Assembly: GCF_013373865.1 (NCBI RefSeq)
Contig: NC_050467.1
Coordinates: 37,557,132-37,621,131, forward strand
Direction: 5' to 3'
Length of the DNA stretch: 64,000 nucleotides
From: Monomorium pharaonis
Taxonomy: Eukaryota > Arthropoda > Insecta > Hymenoptera > Formicidae
The position numbers were made by a program, and so were the translations under genes. The notes beneath the pieces were generated by a model. It saw nothing but the letters and a program-made list of their open reading frames with translations. It searched no databases and was not told where the DNA came from. This document shows positions 12,865 to 25,027 of the stretch, one piece after another (position 1 is the stretch's first letter; the number at the start of each line of letters is the position of its first letter).

Positions 12865-12908
<44 letters not shown>
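12865..12908. repeat. (AG)22 microsatellite
   Basis: Uninterrupted AG repeat of 44 bases, the longest pure dinucleotide tract in the window. Confidence 0.95.
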
Positions 12909-12910
<2 letters not shown>

Positions 12911-14940
12911 CGCTCGTCTCTCGAATTATAATATTCATTACTTTTGCATGTTGCTTTTAATAAATGGAGCAGAGCGCACGTAAATTCGGAAACCCAGTTA
13001 TCGACATAGGTAATTTGTTAGTTTAATTTTAGTGAAATATTACGTAGCGCATAAGTTAGTTAAAACTGAAAGGGTTGGAAAACATGTTAAATATTAAAAT
13101 TTCTAAATATAAGGTCAGAGTATTTCAAAATACGCAGGCTTAATTAAATTGGTTAAATATTATACTCTTCATTTATAAATCATTTATGATTTCGTCATCC
13201 TATTCGAACACGCGAAAAATACTGAAAATGACAAGAGTTATCGAATCACTTGGTAAACACATAAATCTAACATAGTTGAATGTCTCGTCTTTTTATTCTT
13301 CGTGCTGTCGTATCGCTATGCGTAGGTAAACTTCAGGCATATCGAGAGACAGGCAAACAGTCACATTCGAAATTCGATACGGTCCATCGTGTGGGGTTGA
13401 TCGACGTTCTAATAAATCAAAGGGCAATGCCACGAGCGTCACGAGCATGCGGAGGAGTAGACAGCCGAGATTAACTTATCGAACCGAGAGTAAAGCCGGC
13501 TACTACGGATGACTTTCGGTCCGATCAGTCCGTCCAGGGTCAGATTAAGGTACGAACAATCGACCGAGGTCCCGGAATATCAGAATAACAATATCGTTCC
13601 TGCTTCACTAATTATTTCAGACTATATATTTTTATACGAAAAGAACAATTTTGTTGAAGTATTAAAGATTTATCTATATGTATACACACACTATTTATGT
13701 ATTTATATACAGATCTAAAAATTTTATTTTGAATTATGAAAATAATTATAAAAAACTTAAGTATGATGAACAATGCTGCAAAAAGTTTTGACAACTTAGC
13801 GGTTAATTTGAGCGTTCTTAACGTAATTATTTTAATAATTTTACTAGATTATTTTCTTATATGCATCCAACTATATATTTAGCAAAACCGTTCTTCCCAC
13901 GTCTTGTTAGTATTTCAAATTTAGTTCTTAATTAATGGAATACATCATTCAAAAGTTTTTGCGGAAATACATTAATATGCTCGAATACAAAAATTAAAAT
14001 TCATTATCTAGAATAAAATTAACAATTTGAGCAATCAGAAAGATAAATATACGAGGACAATTTATTATACTCCTTTGGGTCGTACACGAATATTCGGCTA
14101 TTCAAATCGAATCGTGCGGAATCGACTATTCCACGATTTCACCACAGTCTGCACACGCACAGGTTCGATTGTTTTAGGAACAGATCCTTCGTACGAACGT
14201 TAATTATGGAAAACCAGACACCGCACCGGTCGGTCTACCACCCCAGTAATCCTACGTCATCCGACGCCACCCACGATCGGACGTCGTGGCCATCGAGCGA
14301 GACGGAGAGAACGGGAGGATCGGTAGGTGGAAGGATGACCGATGCGACCTACTGGTTATCAGATTAGTTCAGTCCCACAGTCCGTACCGAATATCGTTAA
14401 CTGCTCTCGTAATCTTGTTCCGGGACCCGGTGCCGTGCAACGTCGAGGAATTCACAGTCGAGACACTTCGTAAACTTCGCCAATGGAAATGCCGTGCAAA
14501 CTGGCGATTGTTCTTTTTTTCTCCTGACGCATTGAGGTATTGAGAGATTCGACGACCATGCGATTCGTTGATTAATGAACGGCGCAACGACTGGCTTTGA
14601 AAATCGGTTTTTTTTTTTTTTTTTTGCGGACGGTCGTTTAGTCGGTTGTCGCTCGTCTCCATTCAGCTTGTATCGGAAAAGCAATGAAAGTCGGCGTGAG
14701 CGGCGACGATGTATCGGCGATTATAAAATCAAGGTGTCCCGAAGAACATCGTTTCATTTTAAAGCGCGGTCTCCCTCCACGCATCTTTCCTAAATTACTT
14801 TTCGTCTGCGAATCAATCACGTTCATTCTTAAGCGATAGTTTAATAGTGTCCACGCTCTTCTTGTCTCCACAAGCAGAGGAGGTTGATCGATGGGCCGAT
14901 AATTGCGCTAATCTCGAAATGGAAATAGCGATACGTAGAA

Positions 14941-14990
14941 ACACACACACACACACACACATACAGAGAGAGAAAGAGAGAGAGAGAGAG
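14941..14990. repeat. Compound (AC)n-(AG)n microsatellite
   Basis: An AC repeat passes directly into an AG repeat after a short ATACAG junction. Confidence 0.9.
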
Positions 14991-15444
14991 ATAGGGAAAG
15001 AGTGCGTACATACTCGATCCCCTATAGTCATCGTCGCCGGGTATGCATCGCGGATAATACACGCCGGATAATATTACTACGTATGTAGCGGCGCATTATT
15101 ACGCGTTATTACGCGTACCGCGGACGCCCGCGTACGCTCGCACACGCGAGGGGGCATCGATTTCTCGCCATTATTGTCGCTTCGGATCCCCGTAGATCGG
15201 GGCGCGTGCAGAGAGAAGCGCCCCGATAAATGCCGCGCCTACCTCTTCCGAGTCTCTCATGGGCACATCAGTAATTGCATTCTCGTAGGTGCACGTGTAT
15301 ATGCATGCTCGGGAAAATGTAAGAGCATACGCGCGTGAGCGAGATGTAAAAGCACCCCTAACAACGTCACGGAAATTCTCACGCGTGTATCCCTCATACA
15401 TGACAGTGCAGCAATATCAATCCTATCTGCTGCAGTGATAAGTA

Positions 15445-15642
15445 ACTGAGAAAAAAGATGTTAATTGGCTAAATTTTCCAACTGAATTAAATTTTGTGTA
15501 TTCAAGTATTTATCTATTTCAATTAACTATATAAATACTTGAATCGAAATTTGTGCATTTAAATTTAATGCATAAATTATTGAACTGACAAAATTTTAAT
15601 TTAATTAGAAAATTTTGTCAAACCAACAATATTTTCTCAGTG
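15445..15642. mobile_element. Candidate MITE, about 198 bp
   Basis: The left end ACTGAGAAAAAAGATGTTAA pairs with the right end, whose reverse complement begins CACTGAGAAAATATTGTTGG. Both sides continue with related AAATTTTC and TAAATT segments. TA dinucleotides flank both ends. The centre holds a second palindrome, TTCAAGTATTTAT with ATAAATACTTGAA. It has no coding capacity and fits a palindromic MITE. Confidence 0.5.
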
Positions 15643-15684
15643 TATTTCGATACTGTTTTAACTTATTTTTAATATATACATATA

Positions 15685-15893
15685 CACGAAGAGAATTTTC
15701 TCTTAAAATTTACCCTCAAAATCTGGTAATTGTGAGATAATGTGTGACCTCGACCTTTACTGTACTTTTTAGTAAATTTTACTAAAAGTATAGTAAATTT
15801 TACTAAAAAATGTAGTAAAATTTCTTGAGGTTACACATTATCCTGCAATTACCAGATTTTGAGGGTAAATTTTAAAAGAAAATTATCTCCGTG
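15685..15893. mobile_element. Palindromic MITE, 209 bp, TA target site
   Basis: The left arm starts CACGAAGAGAATTTTCT and the right arm, reverse complemented, starts CACGGAGATAATTTTCT. Both continue through AAAATTTACCCTCAAAATC, TGGTAATTG and ATAATGTGT, giving arms of about 65 bp with few mismatches. TA flanks both ends. The short centre is itself symmetric, built from AGTAAATTTTACT repeats. This is the clearest non-autonomous Tc1/mariner-type element in the window. It sits about 40 bp from the preceding element. Confidence 0.7.
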
Positions 15894-16779
15894 TATGTGT
15901 GTGTGAATATTATCTTTCACACACATCATGGTGAAGGAGATTTTCTACTTTCAAATATATTTTCTCTTTAATAGTTTAATAACAGTAGTTTCTCTTTCTT
16001 TTTCTCTTTTGCGATCGTTTGTTTTTATTCCCGCCGACTATTAAAAATAATATTAAAGCTCCGAAGATTGGCATCGTGCTCGATGAAAATCATCAATTAC
16101 GCGCTTCACGTTCCCGTTATTTCGCAATCGCTAATTACTCGGGAAAACTTTCCCCGTTACTCGCCCCCGATTTTATCATAAATATTGTTACAGGTAATTT
16201 TGCTACGTAGTTGTTATCCCGTAGTCGTAGAAAAGAAACGGCTTTCAGAGTTTTGCAATTATTTCTTGCCTTACGGTTTCCAAACGAATGTTATAACCAC
16301 AGCTAACTAGCTGCGATCGCGTGCAAACAATACGAGCAAAAATTGGATACAATTTGCACACACTTACGTTTGCATAGCTTTCTTCCATATGATAATTTTT
16401 TTAACGATATTAACTTCTTGTTTTCAACATTTCGTTCAAGCAAGTTGATCTCGTTTAGAAAATTTGTTCGAGTTTGATGAATATGCTAGTTACTCAACTT
16501 CGTTGAATGGGCATCTTGGGTAAAATTATCTCTGTACAATCTGGCAAATCTGCTAAATAGCTCCTTCGAGTCGACATTGCACAATCATAATAAATAAAAT
16601 TAATCTTTACTAAACCGTTTTTCGTTATTTAATATTTAAGTCGTGAGGATTAGATACACATATATACGTGAACAGTTTTGAATCTTATAACATATTTTCG
16701 AAGATTTGAGAAGAAAACGTCTATATATACTACGAAAAATTTGTCGTAAAGTTTAATAAAATTTTAAAATGTTTTGTGA

Positions 16780-16813
<34 letters not shown>

Positions 16814-18227
16814 CAAAGATAAACTTTATTTTTTTATTGTTCCATATTTTTTAAGTAATACATGTAACAATTTTTTTAATGCAGTAGTTAGTTATGTAAT
16901 TAATTAAGATTGACAAGACGAAAATAACGCATAACAATTGAATGATTTACTACATTAAATGATTTACTACATTGGATTCACTTTAAACGATCTATAATTT
17001 AGATTTTACAGTGAAATTCTATTTACAAAATTTATATGTCGTGAATCTTGATATATGCATGCATTTTAATTACATTGTAAATAAATCTTTATCGTAAATT
17101 TGGATGCAAATTACAGATCGGTTAAAATGAGTTTTAATAAAATACATTTATGTACATATTAACTAAGCTGAAACAAATTCTGTCGTCGATTAAGATTCAA
17201 CGATATTTCCATTTCAAAATATTTTTTTAATTGAATCGAATTAATAGTTATCTTAAGCGATGCTGAGAAAGTCATAAAATAAGCGCAAGTTATAAGATAA
17301 CAATACATTTATTTAAATACAAGGAATAGAATGCATTTGTCGTGATTTTATATTATAAAACATTAAAAGGTATTTTGCGGCAATAATGTTCTCTTGACGG
17401 AGCCATGGCTTTAATGTTTGTTATTACAGCATGTAACCATTGTTACAGAGTTTATTTACACAGGGTCGTACTGTGCTATCATTTATACGGTGCAACTCAA
17501 GCCGGCAAGTAGTTGCGCGGGCTGTTCCATATGTCGTATTATTCCTTGAAACGTGGTTACGACAAGTAAGAGATAGCTTACGACTATTACAGCAAGCAAT
17601 TATTAGCACGCAGAATTAAGAATTCATAAACGTATCCAGATAATAACCTCTTATTAAAGTAGATACTTTATGCAATTTATTCATTTAAAGAGAACGGAAC
17701 GATAGAAAACGCGAATTATAAATTATTATTTCACGATATTTATATAGGCAATAATTATCTTTTTAATAATCCTTAGATTTAAATATATTCCGCTTATTAA
17801 ACTTTTGGTTTAAATATAATTTGTTCATGTTTTGCGATTGATAATGCATATTAATATACGAATCGTCAGATCAAATCGTTCGAATAAAGTTTTATATCGA
17901 TCCTATATCGAGAATTAGTGTAAAATAATGGAGGATTAAAAAGAGATTTATTATAGTCATCCACGCGTTGAGACTCGAATTAACAGGTTCATTGTTTCGT
18001 TATTTTCACATTACTTATCGATTGTATTAAGTGGATATCAAATGCAATTTCAAACAAACAATTAATTAGCGCGCGCGACATAATAATTTGCGGATAATGA
18101 ACGAATTATCAGAGCTTAATACTTTTGTACTAATTTTTTCATCGCATTTTGAAAAAATTTTGCCGCAACGTACAATAAATATGTTTAATAAACCGTGATT
18201 TTACAAGTGTTTTGTATTGTGTCATAG
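15894..18227. other. AT-rich non-coding DNA
   Basis: No gene is supported. It contains a GT repeat at 16783-16810 and a small direct duplication of AATGATTTACTACATT at 16941-16956 and 16958-16973. Confidence 0.5.
16783..16810. repeat. (GT)14 microsatellite
   Basis: Uninterrupted GT repeat of 28 bases. Confidence 0.95.
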
Positions 18228-18283
18228 TGCAACGAAGAAATCTGGGAGGAAGCTTGGGAAGCATCGGACGATGGCTGAATGTG
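18228..18283 (+). repeat. Diverged dispersed copy of the 4-7 kb exon-like module
   Basis: The segment begins after TGTGTCATAG and ends at a strong donor-like GTAAGT at 18284. It contains GCAACGAAG, then GAGGAAGCTTGGGAAGCATC, matching the order GCAACGAAG then GAGGCCCAGGAGGCATCAG in the array near 4380-4440 (minus strand). One frame reads as an acidic peptide ending in WEASDDG and a stop, which parallels the EASDSS reading of the array. It may be an internal exon of an unidentified transcript. The match is short and could be partly chance. Confidence 0.35.
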
Positions 18284-21200
18284 GTAAGTAAATTTTATAT
18301 TTTATTTATGAGCTTCGCAAACATTTCATCAGAAATGTAATACACATTTTAATCTTCCTTTCTTGTGTGTAATATATATACATATATTTATATATTTACA
18401 CATCCTTTAGACATTCTTTTTTTACTTATAAGCCAATATTCATATTTACATTGTCAATCATTAAATTATTAAACGAATAATATATATATGTGTAAGATTA
18501 GAACGAAATCTAATATAACATCTTATATTAAAAACATGGCATAAATTAACACGACTACCATCAAGCCACCCACACAGACATACTTTCCATTGACCATTTC
18601 CGGCAATACAAATTCGTTAAATCGTACGGAAAATTTTTGGTTACGCTGGCACGTTGGCACGTTGGCAATGCGCATTAATAAACCGACGGAAGGGAGCGAA
18701 TCAGGGGTGGTTGACCAAAGGGTGGATGCAGACATTTCACCGGTATTGCGCTTTCCCTGCGAGAACGAAGCTTTTGTTTAATTGCGTCGACCGTCACGGT
18801 ACGGCGGATTCGCGGGACGCTAATGCGAATTTTGCGAGGGGTTCTGAGATATAATATCGTAGGTGGACCCGGAGTTGTCATCCGTTAAAATGTATCTAAC
18901 GTGGCAGACATTTTTCATTTTCATAATGCGCCCGCCGAATATAAAATACCATTCACACGAGGCTTACTGTTATAGTTGAATCGCAACGTTATGCTGCGTT
19001 TAGATTTTAATGTCATTGTATTTTACATATCAATGATTTACGCATAAAAAAATTATTATTGTGTCATAGTGCTGACGGTACGATGATCTTTCGTTGATTA
19101 TCAAGCTTGTTAAGCGCAATGGCATCGATTCTCATATGAATGAGAACTTAAAGATTCATCACCTCCGTAATCATCTTCAATAATTCACCACCCCAACGGA
19201 TTTGTTTATAACGTGGCAAGACGCGCGTGAAATCGCGGCCGTAAATTCTTGTTACCGCCGTATATGCTCTTGTACTCACCAGCAAGACTTTCAGCCCCCT
19301 CTTAATTTCACTCTGTAGAAGGACGCGGCCTTTCTGTATACTCTGTCTTTCTCTCTCTTTCTCTCTTTCACGATTGTATCATAATTCGCGAAAGGCGTAA
19401 TTGTTAGCTCGGAGATGGGGAGGGAAAAATCGTGGGGTGTCTGCCACGAGGCAGAGGGAACGAGAGAAAGTCTTCACCCTCCGCTCGTATATTTCGCCAG
19501 TTAGGTATATTTCTGAATTTTTAATCTCGTGAAATTTCACGCCGTCATAAGAGACGCGTGCTAACGCCAAACTTGCACCCCGCTCCGCACCGAAGACCAT
19601 TGTACGTTTATTAAACGCATAGCAAGCTCTCGCCCTCCTCCTCAACGAACTCTCGGAGATGTATGGGGCGATTCGTTCTTACCCCGTGCCATCGTGATTC
19701 TACCGAAACGTAAAAACCCGTAAAAGCTTCCCGGCGTGAGTTTGGCCGGGAGTTTATGGCGGCCTTCATCTTGGGGGATACTCTCGCTAAGATACTCCTA
19801 TACGAGCATAAATATTCGTAATGCGAATTTTAAAGAGTTCATGAAGCAAACCGAGTGCATCGGGGCAGGAGATTGACTTGTAACAGAGGAACGTTCTTTA
19901 ACGTGGTTTCGGTGTGTCCTATTTTGCATCCCCCTTCTTTTTAATTGCTATTATTTCACTGTCGCCATCACGCCGACGTCAACGTTGTAAATAACAAAAG
20001 AATTAATAACTACTTGCATTGCGTGGTTTTTTCGTACTTTACACTTGCGTACTGCAGAAAATAACTTCGTTTCAGAGGCACGGAAAATCGGTTACATCAA
20101 ATGTGTCAACTGGTATCAAAGGGGACGAAATGGGAATATAAAAAATATGAGATGTTTGAAACCGTCGGAAATTCAAAACGCGCCCGGCAACAATCGCGAC
20201 CGCAAGGGTGCTTGTCCGCTTCAGAAAAACCCCCGTTTCTATACGTAGATCGCGCACGTACGTCGTAAAAGCGTGTGACGGCTCGATATTTCGACCGGGG
20301 CCATTCTCGCGGCTTGTTCCTGTCGGCGATTGATTCCAATCAACGATGTCGGGACGCTTTGTTGGGAATGACGGACGACAGGGGCGAGGCGCGGCTCTTC
20401 GGTCCCTCCTCCCTCCCTCCCTCCCTCCCTCCTTCCCCCCCCACCCTTTATTGGTGCACCGTCGAGCCATTACTTGGTTCACTGTTAACGTTAAGTGCAT
20501 CGCCTATAGGTACGCGGTGTCAGGACACTGAGGTAATAACGCCCTGCACTCGACCGTGCGCTGTAGGTATTCTGTGGCTGAGTGAGAACCGATTACCTCA
20601 AATTCTGCTTCCACGAGCGAGACCCGCTCTCCACGCTGTCGTAGCCACGAGGCTATCTCACATTTGCCATGGCTTCGCTTTGCAATCCGAGAATACGGAT
20701 TTGTCTAGTCAACGCTCTCGCGTAACAGGGTCTACGTTACCATCTCCGCCTATTTTCTTAGGCGAAGAGATAACGGTAGATGTAAAATTACTTATTAAAT
20801 TTAATGGAATTCTCTTTTTAAAATTGCTCATTATGCACGGCGACGTCTGATGAGCGCTTCTTGATCTTCGTAAAAGATTTGTCATCCATTTAGTCTCCTC
20901 TGCTTAAAACATCACCAATGGTTCGGAAACGTTCGCTGCAGATCTTCGTAAAAGGCTGCTGTAATCCGACAGTGATTCATAAGGCTATTCGCGTTAAGTG
21001 GGTCAGCGTCTCCTGAGTGAGAGATTAAAAAAAGAGATTAAGCACCAGCCATCCCTTTATATTCAGCAGTTACGTTAAAACGCCCGGAAGAATCGCCATT
21101 TAATGGAGCTTGCGCACGATCTACCGGATCCGCGCGAATTTCCCGAAGTAACGAAAGGAACTGCTGTCCAGTTGGATATTGAAGCTCCTGTTTTTATTAC

Positions 21201-24099
21201 AACGTTCGCCGTCGTTACATATACGCGGCACGTCATATGGTCGCATCGTCATATTCCGTCTCCGCATTTCCGCAGGATTTTATTATACCGCTCGAGTTTT
21301 TTTGACTTTTAAATATCGCTCGATTTACGGGAAAGAAACACACGCGCTAGCGATATATCTTACCTCGCGCGGTATTAACAAAGCACGGAAATTGTGAAAT
21401 ATCTTGGCAGGATTGATGTTTCTAAGATGGTAACATTTTAATTATCCAATAAGAACAGCTAAAAATGGTAATACCAGAGGTTAATGATATCAATTTGCTA
21501 CAGTATTAATTCGTTTTAAGATTCTCAACCCAGAAAAGAAGTTTAGATATTTCGAACATTGTTGCCTCAATTCGTATTTTCCCAATATAACCAACCGCAA
21601 TTCCCGCACAGATCGAATTAAAATTTAATCATTTATCGACCATTGACGTTGCACAATCAATGACTGATGCGGCTCTCTATTATCACGTTTCATCTTATAT
21701 TGTTATAATTTGAACAGATCTAGCATCGCTTTATTGGTTGGTTATGAACAATCTGATTCATGGGTACATTGCACTGAAATATTGTTATTAGATATGTAAA
21801 AAGATATGTAAAAAGTTAAAGATCCTTTTTATATTCTTACTTTATATTTTTTGCATATATTTTACTAAATGTATCGACAATAAAACTGTTCACCGATCGT
21901 TTTGCATAAGAAAACTAGCCTGACGAAGAAAAAAAGTGCAAATAACTCGATGCAAATGCGAGAAGAGAGTTTGGCTTAGGGCGTTTGATCGGAAAATGCC
22001 CTATCACGCAGCTTAGATCGCGAGATTGCGTTTAGTAAAGCGCTGCTACGGCGATTACAGCGGGTATAATCGAGACGGGCCGCGAAAATCCTCTATTATT
22101 GGATTTCGTTTAACTTTACGGATATCCCCATAAATATTTATCGATACACCTCTTGCACCTCCTCCGATGTGCCGCGTTGGGTCGCGTCTGTCCGTGGACT
22201 CGGAAATCCTCTCGAGGTATCCCCAAGGTTCGCCGAAACGAAAACGCAAACTCTTTTTTCGGAAGGTGCGCACTGAATTATCGCCGGATATTGAGGCCGG
22301 TTTGTCGCGGAAATACATTTCACATGCAGATCCCGCGGGTTCATGTCCTATTGGCTTTTCGATTATTACGTACAAAACTGACGCGAAATTTTCCTCTGTT
22401 ACGATTTTCATCGGCTTTCGAAACTCTCAAATATTAAATCACATATTGCACCGAGCGCCAAACTTCAAAATCAATAATCGTGTATATCACATAGCTCCCA
22501 TTGTGTGTCTATCGTGTTTTTGCTCTCCACTTGTTCCGACAATTATCGTTATCTGCGCGCTGGATTTTCGCGAGAATTCTCCCCTCGCAGCAGATTTCAC
22601 GAGGTCTCGAGGAAAGTCCATTCTGAGTAATCGCGATAGGACTATAACGCGGCTCATCATTACTCGCTCATTTCTACTTGTTACTTGAGACAGCACATTG
22701 TCGGGCGAAGCCCGCGAAGCGTGTACGTGGTATTATAATGCACCTGATGCGGTATATGTACCGAGTTTACGAGCCCATAAACGAACGAACTTTAATATAA
22801 GAATGTTATAGTGTGGTTTTCATAAATTTTACAGAGTAACGCCGCACATCGCTGCACTTTACCACGATTTGATCGTGTCCGCGTATTTTATTCATACACA
22901 TTTGCGATATGATTCTAATATTATCGGATAGTTTATCGATAGATGCATAAGATAATAGATTAGTTATTTATCGAGGATGTGTATATCAAGATATGATATT
23001 TAACGTAGACTAATACAAATTTTACTTTTAATAGAATACGATATAGATATGTAAACGTATCATCAATAAATATGCATAACGTAATGTAGTTTTGAATACC
23101 ACTTAAGCGCGTTCGTCAATATCGTTTTTTTTTCCTCCCTCCCGTGACACTTGCAACTCGAAGTAGTCGTCCGGAATGCAAGATCAGTAATCGTAACTTT
23201 CTTTCGAGTGACATCGACGACGATCGCGATTCTGACGGAAGAAGAAATACTTGACGGTGACTTTTCCTCGCGAGAGAAACTTCTACGACCGGCAAGGAAA
23301 TTACTTTCCACCGAGCTACGTATCCTGCTCCGGGGGTTTACGGTCTTGCAGCGGCGGGAGGCGAAACGAGGGCTTCGACGATTCAGCACATTTTCGGTCT
23401 TTCGTGTTTCGTTGAGGCGCGCGTGTCATCGCAGTACTCTCGAATGGAACGGAGAATAGGTTGATCCGCGCGGAGATTGCGTGAAATAAATTTTTTCCTT
23501 TTCTCGAGATTTTTATGCTCTTCTAAGTAGTACGAATTTCTAACATCGAACAATTTGCAAGTTTTGTTTCAACGAAAATTATTTGACAGTTACGAACTAT
23601 GGAAAATGCAGGCCTTTTCACGAAATAAACTTTTAGGTTGTTGCATTGAAAGCAGCCAATACTACATAGAATATGTGCGGTGCCGATAATCGACAATAAA
23701 ACGCGTCGTATTCTCTTCGGCATGCAATTGTACGTCAGCAGCCGCATTGTGGACTCGCAAATCCGCAACCGGATGCACGGACACGAGACAAAAGTTCTTG
23801 AACATGTTGCGAAACTATTGGACTTGTTAAATATCCTCTCGCGAAGCAGCACGCGGTAGATAAGTTTGTTAAATGAATTCCTTTTATTTCAGCACGGCTT
23901 TAGACAAAAGTGTTTTTTAAGCGTCTTTTATGCATAAATGCAGATATCCATTTTCTACGTTTAGTCACGGTACTAGTAAATTTATTAAGTTAAATGTTGG
24001 AGATAATTGTTGAACATTGTTGATGCGTGCATTTTGAGTCAAAGTCTGAATTAAATGGCCGAAAGCCATAATGCAACGCGTCGCTTCGAACGCTAAGTA
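18284..24099. other. Non-coding DNA of mixed composition
   Basis: I recognise no exon. Several frames above 100 codons occur in CpG-rich parts near 20.1-20.85 and 22.05-22.7 kb, but they overlap on both strands and show no domain. A CCCT-type tetranucleotide repeat lies at 20404-20433. Confidence 0.5.
20404..20433. repeat. (CCCT)n microsatellite
   Basis: Tetranucleotide repeat of about seven units, followed by a C run. Confidence 0.85.
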
Positions 24100-25006
24100 T
24101 TAATGCATTCGTTTCATCTCGGGTTTACAAACTTTCCGTACTCTCGTCCCTCTCGCACCGTATTTCCGGATTACGACAGCAGGTCCACGAGCCCGTACCG
24201 AACGAGCCCACCTAATTAAGGCATCCGTTCGACCCCATGGATTATTTAAATCAATGTCACGCTGCTGTGTCCTCGAGAGGCTCGTTAGAAATAGGGCCAA
24301 TTACCATTAAGAGGTCGGCGCGGGACGAGGCGGTTCCCCAGCCTCGCGAAAGCGAAAGAGTCCGAAATTACGCGCTCGTGCCACTCCCCTTACCCTCGAG
24401 CAATAAACTCGAAAATCTTGCGCATTAAACCGCCCTTTCCGGGAGAAGGAGAAGGAGGGAGAAAGATTGCCGTCTCGTATTTACCGTACGTGTACAGGAT
24501 ATGACGTGCCTGCGCGATCTACACATGTGTGCGGGGTACTCCGCACTGAGCACCGACGACGGTTCTCCGCTTACGATGCCGGCACCCCGCAATATCTGGC
24601 GGAATTAGTTGTCGCCTGGGTTCCGGGGTTAAAGGGGCTGCCAGACAACTGGTTAAAAGGATTATCCCTGCTTACGTTACTCGGCCCAGGCTAATGCCCC
24701 ACGCATTATTAAATCATTCTTGGAACCGTCGTGGAACAGCATCCGTTGCCGGATGCCGTGAGACACGAGTCCTCGTTCTCGCCCGTTACCGAATATTCTC
24801 GTTGGCGTTGCCTGGAGAGTAACCGTCGCGAAAACACGGAATTACCACTTAGAGGGCACTCCTCCAGAATTCCTCTCTAAGAGCTGTTCCGCGCCGTATC
24901 CCCTTGGTACTTGACCCCAAGTTCAAAGAAGTTACCTTTGCCCAAGAGTACTGGAGCACGGAAATTTTATTTCACAAGTATCGGCATTGTAAAGCTCCTT
25001 CAAGTA
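24100..25006. other. CpG-rich block, possible conserved non-coding element
   Basis: The stretch is GC-rich, has no long frame, contains few simple repeats and is bounded on the right by a long T run. The absence of coding signal with complex sequence makes a regulatory element possible, but this rests on composition alone. Confidence 0.25.
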
Positions 25007-25027
25007 TTTTTTTTTTTTTTTTTTTTT
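25007..25027. repeat. T21 homopolymer
   Basis: Uninterrupted run of 21 T. Confidence 0.9.

Larger units (their letters stand above)
12421..15442. other. AT-rich non-coding DNA with microsatellites
   Basis: No gene is supported. It contains GA repeats at 12463-12491 and 12865-12908, an 18-base T run near 14608-14625, and a CA/GA compound repeat at 14941-14990. A mixed-composition segment at 14.1-15.4 kb has only short frames. Confidence 0.5.

Noticed and set aside
20275..20850. 191-codon plus-strand open frame
   Set aside because: It runs through a CCCT microsatellite and has no domain; long frames also occur on the opposite strand.
22055..22411. 118-codon minus-strand ORF with ATG
   Set aside because: The composition is passable, but there is no recognisable motif, no splice context and an overlapping 173-codon frame on the plus strand, as expected by chance in this GC-rich patch.
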